Shown in pieces: positions 52,615 to 61,831 of a stretch of 64,000 bases of DNA; position 1 is the stretch's first letter, and the number at the start of each line of letters is the position of its first letter. The notes beneath the pieces were generated by a model. The model ran no database searches, was not told the origin of the DNA, and saw only the letters and a list, made by a program, of their open reading frames with translations. The DNA is from Clostridium vitabionis (GTDB lineage Bacteria; Bacillota; Clostridia; Lachnospirales; Lachnospiraceae), in contig NZ_JADKQA010000001.1 of assembly GCF_015351765.1 (NCBI RefSeq), forward strand, positions 1,036,570 through 1,100,569, written 5' to 3'. Made by a program: the position numbers and the translations under genes.

Positions 52615-53343
52615 TCATCCCTCCTTCGGATAGGTCTTGCAGACGTAGGTTCCCTCAGCCTCCGCCGCGCTGATCCGGTCATATTCCGCCCGGTCAATCG
52701 CGCGGAAACGGATGTACTGCCCGGCTTCGGGGAGAATCGGCTTCTTCCGGCCGGGATCATACATCCGGACCGGGGTTCTCCCGATCAGCTGCCATCCGCC
52801 GGGAGAATCGATCGGGTAAACTCCGGTCTGTTTCCCGGCAATCCCCACCGAGCCCGCGGGGATCTTCACCCGCGGCGTTTTCAGCCGCGGCGTCTCGATC
52901 TTCGGGTTAAGGCCGCCGAGGTAGGTAAATCCCGGGGTGAACCCGAGCATATAGATCAGGTATTCGGGTGCCGTGTGCAGCCGGATGACCTCCTCCGGGG
53001 AAATCCCGGCGTGCTCCGCGACAAAGGGGAGGTCCGGACCCATTTCCCCGCCGTAGAGAACCGGAATCTCCAGGACACTGCTCGGCGGAATGACCACCGT
53101 ATCCAGGCGGCCGGCGAGGATCCTGAGCCGCTTCTCGATCTCCCGGTGCGTGATCACGCCCGGATCATAGTGAACCATGATGGAGCGGTAGGTGGGCACC
53201 GTCTCCACGATGCCGGGAATCTTGCTCTCCCCGACCAGAATATTGAACGCACGGATCTTCGCGTTGATCTCAGTGCTGATCTCATTGCCGAACTCAACAC
53301 AGACCGACGTATCCCCCGTGTTCAAAAAACGAACTTCTGCCAT
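52615..53343 (-). CDS. pxpB: 5-oxoprolinase subunit B
   Basis: A 242-residue KipI-family protein. RSIMVHYDPGVI, MLGFTPGFTYLGGL (about residues 133-146), PRVKIPAGSVGIAGKQTGVYP and GGWQLIGRTP are signature segments. KipI was described as kinase inhibitor in B. subtilis, but the main role is as subunit B of 5-oxoprolinase. Located 18 nt after the transporter gene. Confidence 0.95.
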   Translation of the reverse strand: MAEVRFLNTGDTSVCVEFGNEISTEINAKIRAFNILVGESKIPGIVETVPTYRSIMVHYDPGVITHREIEKRLRILAGRLDTVVIPPSSVLEIPVLYGGEMGPDLPFVAEHAGISPEEVIRLHTAPEYLIYMLGFTPGFTYLGGLNPKIETPRLKTPRVKIPAGSVGIAGKQTGVYPIDSPGGWQLIGRTPVRMYDPGRKKPILPEAGQYIRFRAIDRAEYDRISAAEAEGTYVCKTYPKEG

Positions 53344-53361
53344 CGTACTCTTTCCTTTCCG

Positions 53362-54597
53362 TCAGCTGAACAGCTTCGCCAGATTCGGGAGCGCGCGGAC
53401 CGCCAGGTAAGCGGCGAAAACCACGACTACCCAGCCGAGAACCTGGAGCCATACCGGATGCTTGTAATCCTCGCCGACCACCGACTTCTTCCTGCAGGCA
53501 AGCAGGATGCATGCGAGGGAAATCGGCAGGATGAGACCGTTAACCGCTCCCGCGAGGATAACCATCTTCTTCGCCCCGCCGAGGATCACCATGACGAGCG
53601 TGGAGAAAGCGATAAAGGCGACGATGAACCATTTCTCATTTTCCGCGATGAACGGGTTCAGGGTCTTCAGGAAGGATACGGAGGTGTACGCCGCACCGAT
53701 GACGCTGGTAACACCTGCCGCAAACAGGGCAAGGCCGAAGAGCTTATAGCCGATATTGCCCGCGGCAAGACGGAAGGCCTCCGCCGCCGGATTTGCCGCG
53801 CCCGTGATTGCCTCAACATTCGCCGCCACGACCTGCGCGCCGCTGGTGCAGACGCCGAGGACGCAGAGGAACAGCAGGATGCGGACGATCCCGGAAACAC
53901 AACATCCGGTCAATACCGACTTGCGGAAATGGGAGACATCGTCCTTCCCGCCGTAGCCGGCATCCAGAAGGCGGTGGGCACCGGAGAAGGTGATGTAGCC
54001 GCCGCAGGAGCCGCCGAGCAGGGTCAGCATCGGGCCGACCAGGGAACCGGGATTTTCCGGCTTAAAGATATGGACAACCGCATCGCCGACCGGCGGCTTT
54101 GAGGAGAAGGCGACAAACAGCATGACCAGGATGATGATCGCGCCCATCACCTGAGCAAATTTGTCGACGACGCTCTTTCCGCCCTTGGAGAGGAAAATGC
54201 AGATCGCCAGAATCCCGCCCAAGGCAGCGCCGATCTTCTCCGGCATGCCGAACATGGCGTTAAATCCGAGGGCAACGCCGCCGACATTCCCGATATTAAA
54301 GGCCAGGCCGCCGAGAACGACCAGGACGGTCAGAAAAACGCCGAGGCCGGGAACCACGCGGTTCGCGATCTCCTGCCCGCGAAGGCCGGAGACGCCGATG
54401 ACCGACCAGATATTGGACTGCGCCACGATATCCATGATGATGACGCAGACGATAACAAAGGCGAAAGAAGCCAGGTACTTCGCGGTAAACTGCGAGGTCT
54501 GGGTCAGGAACCCGGGGCCGATGGCGGATGTCGCCATCAGGAATGCCGCGCCGAGCAGTACGGATGTACTGCGCTCACTGGTTTTTTCACTGCTCAT
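53362..54597 (-). CDS. NRAMP-like transporter of the oxoprolinase cluster (YcsG type)
   Basis: A 411-residue membrane protein with about eleven helices of the LeuT/NRAMP fold. The first helix has ATSAIGPGFLTQTSQF, where NRAMP metal carriers have DPGN, so the metal-binding motif is absent. It lies within the pxp operon as ycsG does in Bacillus. Uptake of 5-oxoproline or a related compound is a reasonable but unproven role. Confidence 0.85.
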   Translation of the reverse strand: MSSEKTSERSTSVLLGAAFLMATSAIGPGFLTQTSQFTAKYLASFAFVIVCVIIMDIVAQSNIWSVIGVSGLRGQEIANRVVPGLGVFLTVLVVLGGLAFNIGNVGGVALGFNAMFGMPEKIGAALGGILAICIFLSKGGKSVVDKFAQVMGAIIILVMLFVAFSSKPPVGDAVVHIFKPENPGSLVGPMLTLLGGSCGGYITFSGAHRLLDAGYGGKDDVSHFRKSVLTGCCVSGIVRILLFLCVLGVCTSGAQVVAANVEAITGAANPAAEAFRLAAGNIGYKLFGLALFAAGVTSVIGAAYTSVSFLKTLNPFIAENEKWFIVAFIAFSTLVMVILGGAKKMVILAGAVNGLILPISLACILLACRKKSVVGEDYKHPVWLQVLGWVVVVFAAYLAVRALPNLAKLFS

Positions 54598-54648
54598 AAA
54601 AGATCCTCCTTTTTCTTCCCCAACATATTCCCCTGCTGCCTAACCGGT

Positions 54649-55416
54649 TCAGACGATCTCCGCGATCGGCGCGATCTGGACGCCGTCTGCCTCAAGCGCT
54701 GCCCGGATATTTTTCACAAATTCCACCGCGGAAGGGTTATCACCGTGAACGCAGATGGAATCTGCCTTGAGCGGCACCTCCTCGCCGGTGATCGCGGTCA
54801 CTTTTCCCTCCTTCACCATGCGGACCGTCCGGCGGATCGCCTCGTCCTTGTCGTGCAGGACCGCACCGGGCTGGCTTCTCGGAACCAGGGATCCGTCCGC
54901 CTGATAGGCGCGGTCCGCGAACACCTCGCTGGCTGTCCGGAGGCCGACCTTCTCCGCCTCAGAAATCAGGCAGCTGTTCGCGAGGCCGAGCAGGATGATG
55001 TCCCTGTCCACCTCGTAGATTCCCTCAGCGATCGCGCGGGCGAGCTCCGGATCCTTTGCCGCGGTGTTATACATGGCTCCGTGAGGCTTCACATGCTGGA
55101 GGCTGATGCCATTTGCCTCGCAGAAGGCCATCAGCGCGCCAACCTGATACTGGATATACGCCTTGACTTCCTTCGGCGTGGCGGCCATCTTCCGGCGCCC
55201 GAAGCCCATGAGGTCCGGATAGCCCGGATGCGCGCCGACGGCAACGCCTGCCGCCTTCGCCGCCTTCACGGTCTTGTCCATCACCAGCGGGTCGCCGGCG
55301 TGATACCCGCAGGCCACATTGGCAGAGGAAATGTGGGCAATCACCTCGCTGTCCAGCCCGATGGTGTAATTGCCGAAGCTCTCCCCCAGGTCACTGTTCA
55401 GGTCAACTTTGTACAT
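54649..55416 (-). CDS. pxpA: 5-oxoprolinase subunit A
   Basis: A 255-residue LamB/YcsF-family protein. [16 protein letters not shown] at the start, [15 protein letters not shown] (about residues 30-44), [25 protein letters not shown] and [11 protein letters not shown] are all present. It is first in the operon, with AGGAGG before the ATG and a -24/-12 promoter upstream. Acts with PxpB and PxpC. Confidence 0.96.
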   Translation of the reverse strand: MYKVDLNSDLGESFGNYTIGLDSEVIAHISSANVACGYHAGDPLVMDKTVKAAKAAGVAVGAHPGYPDLMGFGRRKMAATPKEVKAYIQYQVGALMAFCEANGISLQHVKPHGAMYNTAAKDPELARAIAEGIYEVDRDIILLGLANSCLISEAEKVGLRTASEVFADRAYQADGSLVPRSQPGAVLHDKDEAIRRTVRMVKEGKVTAITGEEVPLKADSICVHGDNPSAVEFVKNIRAALEADGVQIAPIAEIV

Positions 55417-55470
55417 AGATGTTTCCTCCTTTATATAAAAATCATAATTTTCATTGACAATTCAATATAA

Positions 55471-55488
55471 AGCAACATCTATGCCAAT
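55471..55488 (-). promoter_or_regulatory. Sigma-54 (-24/-12) promoter of the oxoprolinase operon
   Basis: On the minus strand TTGGCATAGATGTTGCT has GG and GC ten nucleotides apart, as in the consensus TGGCAC-N5-TTGC. Position is about 55-70 nt before the pxpA start. A sigma-54 activator gene with GAFTGA motif is next door. Confidence 0.75.
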
Positions 55489-55540
55489 TCAGCCAGGGGC
55501 TTAGCCACTCCCGGCGGCCGGAGCAAAGAGGGAGCCCCAT

Positions 55541-55612
55541 GCGGAAATCTTCCCGGAAAATCCGCGGTTTCCGCTCCCCCGGCATCTTCCCCGCGGTGTG
55601 GAGAAATGCCGG
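55541..55612. promoter_or_regulatory. Candidate upstream activator sites
   Basis: Two inverted repeats with 7-bp arms and 20-nt spacers: GCGGAAA (55541) with TTTCCGC (55568), and CCGGCAT (55579) with ATGCCGG (55606). Centres are 38 bp apart and about 70 and 108 bp from the -24 element, the distance range of sigma-54 activator sites. The arms differ in sequence, so this is tentative. Confidence 0.35.
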
Positions 55613-55637
55613 CTGCGCCCTTCTCCCGGATGCAGAA

Positions 55638-55674
55638 AACCGCCGGGATGTGCATTTTCGCACACCCGGCGGTT
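55638..55674 (-). terminator. Terminator of the transporter-kinase-regulator operon
   Basis: On the minus strand AACCGCCGGG/CCCGGCGGTT with an inner TGTGC/GCACA pair, followed by TTCTGC. Directly after the response regulator stop. Confidence 0.65.
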
Positions 55675-55707
55675 CAATTCCGCTCACCTGGATTCTGGAC
55701 GGCCTCA

Positions 55708-57105
55708 TTATTTTTTGTTTTGTCCTGTCATTTCCGACATACTGTCCATCCTGCGCTTCAGGGTGAACCTGGTACAGCCGAGCAGCTGGGACGCCTTGGA
55801 GAGATTTCCGTCCGCGAGCGAAAGCGCACGGTCAATGTACGCCTTCTCCACCTTCTCCAGCTCCCCCCGGAGGTTGATCGGGCCATCGGCAAGATCCTTT
55901 AGGCGATACTCGTCGGGATTTTCTTCCTCCTTCTCCCCGGGAACCATGCCGGGCGCCATCATGAGGCCCGTCTCCTTCCCGGTGAGGACGTCCCCCGTGC
56001 AGAACAGCACGGTTCTCTCCATCACATTCCGGAGCTCACGGACATTGCCCTTCCAAGAATACTTCATCAGCCTGTCCATGAACTCTGGAGAAATTTCTTT
56101 CACCGATTTCTGAAATTTCCTGTTGAAATGCTCACGGTAGAAATCGCAGAGCACCGGGATGTCCTCCCTGCGCTCCCGGAGCGGCGGAATGCGGATCTGC
56201 ATGATATTCAGCCGGTAGAACAGGTCTTCCCGGAAATTGCCCTTTCGGACCTCCTCCTCGAGGTTCCGGTTGGTTGCCGCCGCAATCCGCACATTGACCT
56301 CGATATCCCGGAGCCCGCCGACCCGCTTGAAGCTGCGGTCCTCGAGAAATGTCAGAAGCTTCGCCTGCATCGCGAGCGGCAGCTCCCCGACCTCGTCGAG
56401 AAAGAGCGTGCCGCCGTTCGCGAGCTCCATCAGCCCCTTCTTGCTCTTCACCGCGCCGGTAAATGCCCCCTTCTCATATCCGAAAAGCTCAGATTCGATC
56501 AGGTTCTCGGGAATCGCCCCGCAGTTGATCTTGACCAGCGGCATATTGGCCCGGGAACTCTGGTTGTGGATGGTATTGACCACCACCTCCTTGCCGGTGC
56601 CGGTCTCCCCGCAGATCAGGATATCCACGTTGTCGTTCTTCGCGAGAACCGCGATATTGTCCCGGATCTGCTGCATCGCGGGGCTGATGCCGAGAAGCTT
56701 CCTCGGGCGCAGCTTCATCGCCTCCAGGGAGCGGGTGCTCGCCTGCTGCTCCATCCCCCGCCGGATCATGAGGTCGATCTCCTCGAGATCAAACGGCTTC
56801 TGCACATAGTTGCTGACGCCGAGCTTCATCGCCTCCACCGCGTTCTGGATGGAACCGTACGCGGTCATCATGATGATCATGACATCCTCGTCAATCCGGC
56901 GGAATTCCGCGATGTGCCGGATGCCGCTGTCCTCCCCGAGGCGGTTATCCAGGAGAATCACGTGCGGGCGGAACGTCTCCATGAGATCCAGACCTTCCCG
57001 GATGTCCGCCGCGGTCTTCACCTGGTATCCCCGGTCACTCAGGCCGCTCTCCAGCGACATGCGGATCAGAAGCTCATCATCAATCACCAGAAGCTTATAA
57101 ACCAT
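55708..57105 (-). CDS. Sigma-54-dependent response regulator (NtrC family)
   Basis: A 465-residue activator. Receiver with Asp about residue 53 (VILLDNRLGED) and Lys in VQKPFDLEE; central AAA+ domain with Walker A GETGTGKEV, the sigma-54 contact motif GAFTGA (in YEKGAFTGAVKSKK), Walker B GGTLFLDEVGE; C-terminal Fis-type helix-turn-helix (DGNLSKASQLLGCTRFTLKR). ATG 57105 has AAGGGAG upstream. It overlaps the kinase by 11 nt. Probable direct activator of the oxoprolinase operon promoter at 55471. Confidence 0.95.
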   Translation of the reverse strand: MVYKLLVIDDELLIRMSLESGLSDRGYQVKTAADIREGLDLMETFRPHVILLDNRLGEDSGIRHIAEFRRIDEDVMIIMMTAYGSIQNAVEAMKLGVSNYVQKPFDLEEIDLMIRRGMEQQASTRSLEAMKLRPRKLLGISPAMQQIRDNIAVLAKNDNVDILICGETGTGKEVVVNTIHNQSSRANMPLVKINCGAIPENLIESELFGYEKGAFTGAVKSKKGLMELANGGTLFLDEVGELPLAMQAKLLTFLEDRSFKRVGGLRDIEVNVRIAAATNRNLEEEVRKGNFREDLFYRLNIMQIRIPPLRERREDIPVLCDFYREHFNRKFQKSVKEISPEFMDRLMKYSWKGNVRELRNVMERTVLFCTGDVLTGKETGLMMAPGMVPGEKEEENPDEYRLKDLADGPINLRGELEKVEKAYIDRALSLADGNLSKASQLLGCTRFTLKRRMDSMSEMTGQNKK

Positions 57106-58564
57106 GGTTCTCCCTTTCTCCTCCTGCGGGGGCAAATGCGCCTGCGGGCGTTTCTTCCCCCTCTGTCTCGGTTCCGGCAAAAGTGAGTGTCCAGCAGGTT
57201 CCCTCGCCTTCCGCCGATTCTCCCCGGATCACTCCGCCGTTCCGTCCGGTCAGCTGCCGGACGATGCGGAGGCCGAAACCGCTGCCCTCCCCGTTCATCA
57301 CCTTCCGGAGCTTCTCCTCGCTCATCCCGATGCCGCTGTCCGCGACGGAAAACTGGATTTTCCCCTGATCCTTTTTCCCCGAAATCCGGAGGACGCCGCC
57401 GGACGGCATCGCCTTGATCGCGTTGTTGATCAGGTTGATAAAGATCTGCCGGATGTCCCGCTCGTCTGCGAAGACGCAGAGGCTGCCTTCCATCCCGATA
57501 TCCAGGCGGATTCCCTTGTTCTCTGCGATTTTCCCGTAAAGCAGCGCAATCTCCTCAAGCAGCTGGTTCAGGCTGACGACGGTCTTCTCCGACTCCCGTT
57601 TTCTCGCAAGATCCACCAGGTTCTCGATGAGCAGGGTAACGCGGTCAACCTCACGGATCATCTCGGCGCAGAGCATCTGGTCCCTCGTTCCGGAAATGTG
57701 CGGCTGGATCACCTGAAGGCCGACGCGGATGCCGGCGAGGGGATTTTTCGCCTCGTGGGCGACATTGGCGGCGAGTCGGCCGGTATAGGCAAGCTTCTCA
57801 TCCCGCGCGGATTTTTCCTCCATCCGCTTCTTGTAGGTCACATCATCGATCGTGTAGAGCATGCCGCCGTTGCCGTCCCGAAGCTGCCAGCTGCCGAACT
57901 CCAGGTCTCTCTCCTTCCCGGCGCCATCCAAGAGGACCGCCGGTGCCGGGAGGATCTCCTCCGTCCGGATCCGCTCCCTCACCAGGTCGGACAGCGTGCG
58001 GCCGTTCCGGTCATGCTCGGACACATTTTCCAGCATGGCGGCAGCGCGCGCATTCCGGAAAATGATCTCCTTCTCCGCATTGCATGCGATCACGCCGATC
58101 GGCAGGTTTTCCACGATGCTCTCATTGAGCGCCTTGGTCCAGTTCAGCTCATCCGTGTACTTCCTGAGGCTGACCATCATCATCTCGAAGGCGGAGGCGA
58201 GCTGGCCCACCTCATCTGCCCGCCCGGTATACTCCGCGAGCTCCGGGAACGCCGCCGCGGAGAGATCCGGGCGTTTCCCGACACGGGTGCAGATTTCCGA
58301 CAGCTCCCGGATCGGCGTGGAAATGTTGTAGGCGACAAGAACCGCGGTCTGCACGATGACGATCATCATGGCGACCCCGGCGAGCAGAAGATACCTCTGC
58401 GAATAGATTGTGACGACCAGCTGCTCCCGGTCAAGCTGCCGGTAATGGCTCCAGTACATCACCACAAAGAGCGCGGCAAGGCACAGTACCCCGATGACCG
58501 AAAAAGGCACCAGGATCTTGTTCTCGATCGTAAAAAGCCTGCGGATACGTTCTTTCGGCCTCAT
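57095..58564 (-). CDS. Histidine kinase of the sigma-54 circuit
   Basis: A 489-residue sensor with two N-terminal membrane helices (about residues 12-38 and 50-76), HAMP (about 77-135), PAS (about 148-245) and kinase core: His in NVAHEAKNPLAGI, N-box NLINNAIKAMP, G-box SGFGLRIV. There is no large outside domain between helices, so it may sense through its transporter neighbour, as in CbrA-type systems where the two are fused. Overlaps the transporter by 4 nt. ATG 58564 has AGGAGG upstream; GTG 58573 is less likely. Confidence 0.93.
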   Translation of the reverse strand: MRPKERIRRLFTIENKILVPFSVIGVLCLAALFVVMYWSHYRQLDREQLVVTIYSQRYLLLAGVAMMIVIVQTAVLVAYNISTPIRELSEICTRVGKRPDLSAAAFPELAEYTGRADEVGQLASAFEMMMVSLRKYTDELNWTKALNESIVENLPIGVIACNAEKEIIFRNARAAAMLENVSEHDRNGRTLSDLVRERIRTEEILPAPAVLLDGAGKERDLEFGSWQLRDGNGGMLYTIDDVTYKKRMEEKSARDEKLAYTGRLAANVAHEAKNPLAGIRVGLQVIQPHISGTRDQMLCAEMIREVDRVTLLIENLVDLARKRESEKTVVSLNQLLEEIALLYGKIAENKGIRLDIGMEGSLCVFADERDIRQIFINLINNAIKAMPSGGVLRISGKKDQGKIQFSVADSGIGMSEEKLRKVMNGEGSGFGLRIVRQLTGRNGGVIRGESAEGEGTCWTLTFAGTETEGEETPAGAFAPAGGERENHGL

Positions 58565-60006
58565 TCCACGCACCTCCTCTCACGGGATCCGGCAAGAAGC
58601 GCGGCCGTGGAGACCAGAAATCCCGGAAATGCCGGGTGGACCTGGATCATGCCGCGGGCATAGAGCGGATAAAAAACAGCCGCGGAGAGAAGGCCGGCGA
58701 TAAGGCACCAGGCGGCGCCCCGCGCATTGCCCTTCCCGAGGGCGGCCCGCAGATAGAGCGGGGGAACCGCAAGGATGCTGATCATGCCCCAGACACCGCC
58801 CCCGTAGGCCAGAATGGAGGCGGGCGGGTTCAGGGTGAGCAGCATGGCCGCAAGCCCTCCCGCGATGACGCTGCACCGCGCGAGTTCCACGATCCGCTTC
58901 CCGGGAATCGGCTTTTTCGCGAGTGCCCCAAAGATGTCCCAGGAAAATGAGGAGGCGATGATCAGCAGCTGGGAGTTCGCCGTGGACACGCAGGCCCCGA
59001 TCACGGCAAAGAAAAACAGCGCGCTCCAGCGGCTGTACAGTTCATGATTGATCAGCCGGATAAAGATGCCGTCTGTCGTGACATCCACCGGGAGGGACGG
59101 GACGAGGACACGCATGGCGAGGCCGATGTGCACGAGGCAGAAATAGACGACGGCGAGAAGGCCGAGCGAGACCCCGAGCGTTTTCCGGGCTGTCCGCTCA
59201 TCCCGCGCGCTCATCAGGCGCACCAGATACTGGGGATTTGCGGCGACGCCGAGCCCCCATCCCCAGAACATGGTGAGAATGACCGCAGGCGTACTGCGGC
59301 CGGAAAAAAGGCGGAGCATCTGCCCTCTCCCCGTGGCGAGGGCTCCCGGATGGGCAATTCCCTGGATTGCTGCCGCCTTCCGGTAAAGTTCCCCGAAGCC
59401 TCCCGCCCTCCCGGTAAAATACGCGCAGATGCCAATCAGGCTGATCATCAGAAGCCCCAGGTTCATCATATCCGTCCGGAGCACAGATCGGTAGCCGCCC
59501 AGGGTAGTATACAGGATGAACAGGCCGACCAGCAGGACGGCGACCGGGTAAGGGATTTCAAAGAGCTCTGAGGCAATCATCCCGAAGCCCTTATACTGCG
59601 TGACCAGGTAGAACACATAGATGCCGATAAAGACTGCCCCGTAGGCAGCCTGCAGATACCGGCTGTGAAAAAGCCGGCCGAAAATCTCCGGCGCGGTGAT
59701 CGCCCCGGAATTGTATACCAGATGAACCAGAAACCCCAGAAGGAATCCGCCGAGGAACCACGGGATCACCGACGTCAGCAGGGCGGAGATCCCCTGCTCA
59801 TAGACGCTCCCGGTGAAGCTCAGGATCGTGATCGCCGAGACCCAGGTGCCGGTAAATGTCGCCGCGCAGAACGGCAGGCTGACCGTCCTCCTGCAGATAA
59901 AGTAATCCTCCGGGGTGTTCACCCCGTGAAGGCTGCTCTTGCCGATGATCAGCAGGACCACCGAATAGAGGCAGAAGCAGCCGAGATACAGTGCCGTTTT
60001 CCCCAT
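58561..60006 (-). CDS. Sodium:solute symporter family protein
   Basis: A 481-residue SSS-family protein with about 13 helices. GVNTPEDYFICRR, ATFTGTWVSAITILSF, YTTLGGYRSVLRTD and ISACVSTANSQLL-like (IGACVSTANSQLLI) segments match the family. Encoded with a histidine kinase and sigma-54 regulator in one operon, it may be a transporter, a sensor or both. 5-Oxoproline is a candidate substrate by context. Confidence 0.93.
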   Translation of the reverse strand: MGKTALYLGCFCLYSVVLLIIGKSSLHGVNTPEDYFICRRTVSLPFCAATFTGTWVSAITILSFTGSVYEQGISALLTSVIPWFLGGFLLGFLVHLVYNSGAITAPEIFGRLFHSRYLQAAYGAVFIGIYVFYLVTQYKGFGMIASELFEIPYPVAVLLVGLFILYTTLGGYRSVLRTDMMNLGLLMISLIGICAYFTGRAGGFGELYRKAAAIQGIAHPGALATGRGQMLRLFSGRSTPAVILTMFWGWGLGVAANPQYLVRLMSARDERTARKTLGVSLGLLAVVYFCLVHIGLAMRVLVPSLPVDVTTDGIFIRLINHELYSRWSALFFFAVIGACVSTANSQLLIIASSFSWDIFGALAKKPIPGKRIVELARCSVIAGGLAAMLLTLNPPASILAYGGGVWGMISILAVPPLYLRAALGKGNARGAAWCLIAGLLSAAVFYPLYARGMIQVHPAFPGFLVSTAALLAGSRERRCVE

Positions 60007-60018
60007 TTTCCCCTCCGC

Positions 60019-60969
60019 TCAGGACAGAACCACCATCAAGAACGGGATGGTGAGAAAAATCCCCAGCGTGGACAGGATCGTGCCCGCCGCCGCGTATTGC
60101 TCATCAGCCCCGTAATTGCCCGCCATGATGGTCACCTGGGAGACCACCGGGAGCGCCGACTCCACGATAAAGACATTCCTCGTGAGGCCGGTGACGCCCA
60201 CCAGGGCGCAGAGCAGGGCACAGGTCGCGGGTGCGAGGAGCAGGCGGATCACCAGCATTGCCGGGATGCCCTTCCGGAAGCGGATATTCCTGAGGCCGAC
60301 CTCATAGACCACGAATCCGCTGTAGATCAGGGCGAGCGGTGTCACGCACCCGCTCAGGTATTTCGCAAAGCTCATAAAAAAGGCCGGCGGCCGGACACCG
60401 GCGATCAGGCAGAAATACGCGGCGAGAATCGCCAGGATCGGCGGCTTGGTGAAGATATCCTTCAGAAGGCGCGGCAGGGAAAACCCCGTGTCCGCCGGCA
60501 GATTTCCCGCATGCTCGACGAGCAGCAGGGCGACAGACTGGGTAAATACCGTGCTCGCCATATAGTAGACCATGACATCCGGCACGCATTCCTGCCCGAA
60601 GAGCTCGGTGGAAAGCGGAAGCCCGATGAACAGGGTATTGGAGATAAACGCCATCGCCACAAAGACACCGGCCTGATTTCGCGGAAGCCTAAGGAGCTTA
60701 GCCGCTGCCTCACTGATGAGCAGGGAGATCAGGATGGTGCACACCGGAACGAGCAGGTACTGCGCGACCCGGGGAAGGTCATCGTGGGACAGGTTATTCA
60801 GGATGCCGGTTATGCAGTTCATGGGAACCGCGATATTGATGACAAAGCGGCTGAGAAATTTCTTCTCATGCCCGGTGAGCCATCCCCCTTTGCCCAGGGC
60901 AAATCCGACTGCCATCAGGCAGAAAATCATAAAAACCGCGGAAACAGCATGAAAAAACACTCCGATCAT
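60019..60969 (-). CDS. AEC family transporter
   Basis: A 316-residue membrane protein with ten helices in two inverted repeats of five. GFALGKGGWLT near the start, FISNTLFIGLPLSTELFG, and TIMAGNYGADEQYAA match the auxin efflux carrier family, which moves organic acids such as malate. ATG 60969 has AGGAGG upstream. It is 12 nt before the SSS gene and may lead that operon, so a role in the same pathway is possible. Confidence 0.9.
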   Translation of the reverse strand: MIGVFFHAVSAVFMIFCLMAVGFALGKGGWLTGHEKKFLSRFVINIAVPMNCITGILNNLSHDDLPRVAQYLLVPVCTILISLLISEAAAKLLRLPRNQAGVFVAMAFISNTLFIGLPLSTELFGQECVPDVMVYYMASTVFTQSVALLLVEHAGNLPADTGFSLPRLLKDIFTKPPILAILAAYFCLIAGVRPPAFFMSFAKYLSGCVTPLALIYSGFVVYEVGLRNIRFRKGIPAMLVIRLLLAPATCALLCALVGVTGLTRNVFIVESALPVVSQVTIMAGNYGADEQYAAAGTILSTLGIFLTIPFLMVVLS

Positions 60970-61151
60970 AACACCCCTCCTGAAAATCTCCGGCATGGAT
61001 TGAACAGCTGCTGACACGTTTCTCATTTTCGCACAAACCGTGCGGCAGAACAAGGGAAGATTCGGATTTTCCCGGTGTATTTCCCCTGCCGGTATGGTAC
61101 AATGAAGTTAATTCGCAGCTGCTGTTCGCCGATTTTTTCCGGTGAATCCCC

Positions 61152-61222
61152 ATGCGGGGAATGTTCGCAGGATCGCTTGAAAGCGTCCTCCCTGCGGACA
61201 TTCCCCGCATGTGCTGGACAGC
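61152..61222. repeat. Palindromic intergenic element with GTGCTGGACAGC motif
   Basis: ATGCGGGGAATGTTCGCAGG (61152-61171) pairs with 61191-61210, with one G.T, around a 19-nt loop, followed by GTGCTGGACAGC. Same architecture as 21712-21868: a long variable stem next to a GCTGAACAGT-like motif. Confidence 0.6.
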
Positions 61223-61257
61223 CGCAATTTTTGGGAAAGAACCCCAGGGGGGAATGT

Positions 61258-61668
61258 ATGAGACGTCGAATTTTCAGCAATGTGATCCTGGCACTGATCC
61301 TTCTTATCCGCATTTTCTTCTTCATCTCCTGCAAGGGGAAAATGGATGCCATGTTCGAGGTGGGGGACGGCCTTCCGTCCTACGTCGTCCTCGCGGTCAA
61401 CGCCGTTGAGTGGCTGCCGGTAGCCACTGCCGCGCTGCCGATCCTTGCCAATGTCCTGCCCGTCCCGGCAGATATCGTCCTCAATGATTTTACGATCCTG
61501 CTCTGTGTCATCACTTTCCTGATTGAATTCTTTCTCCGGACATTCGGCAGCTGGATCGGCGGCCCCTCCGGGTCAGAGCTCCCCTTCCTGGATATCCTTG
61601 TCGCCGGGATCTGCCTCTACGCCATCCTCTGCAGCAGGCGCATCCGAAATACCGGAGATTTCTACTGA
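61258..61668 (+). CDS. Small membrane protein of unknown function
   Basis: A 136-residue protein with about four hydrophobic helices (residues 8-25, 43-70, 78-95, 112-128) and short loops. A cysteine occurs after the first helix (SCKGKMD). I see no known family. ATG 61258 has AGGGGGG upstream. It is alone, divergent from the AEC gene, with the palindromic element in its leader and another hairpin after its stop. Confidence 0.65.
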   Translation: MRRRIFSNVILALILLIRIFFFISCKGKMDAMFEVGDGLPSYVVLAVNAVEWLPVATAALPILANVLPVPADIVLNDFTILLCVITFLIEFFLRTFGSWIGGPSGSELPFLDILVAGICLYAILCSRRIRNTGDFY

Positions 61669-61678
61669 ACCTGCCTGT

Positions 61679-61750
61679 GCTGAACAGTTACAGGCAATGC
61701 GCAAGAACCCCACACCCCGCAAAGCGCCGCTTCGCAGGATGTGGGGTTCT
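61679..61750. repeat. GCTGAACAGTTAC motif with adjacent hairpin
   Basis: GCTGAACAGTTAC (61679-61691) is next to a hairpin AGAACCCCACA/TGTGGGGTTCT (61704-61750). Between the convergent membrane protein and AGCS genes, it could be a bidirectional terminator; related in motif to the elements at 12135, 21712 and 61152. Confidence 0.55.
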
Positions 61751-61831
61751 CCCATTTACCGCAATGATCAAAATGTGGACAGGCGGAATGATTTTTCCGC
61801 ATACCGGACCAGCCCTATCTCCGGAAATGTT

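Noticed and set aside
53362..54597. Manganese/iron NRAMP transporter
   Set aside because: The DPGN metal motif is replaced by IGPGF in helix 1, and the gene sits inside the oxoprolinase operon as ycsG does.
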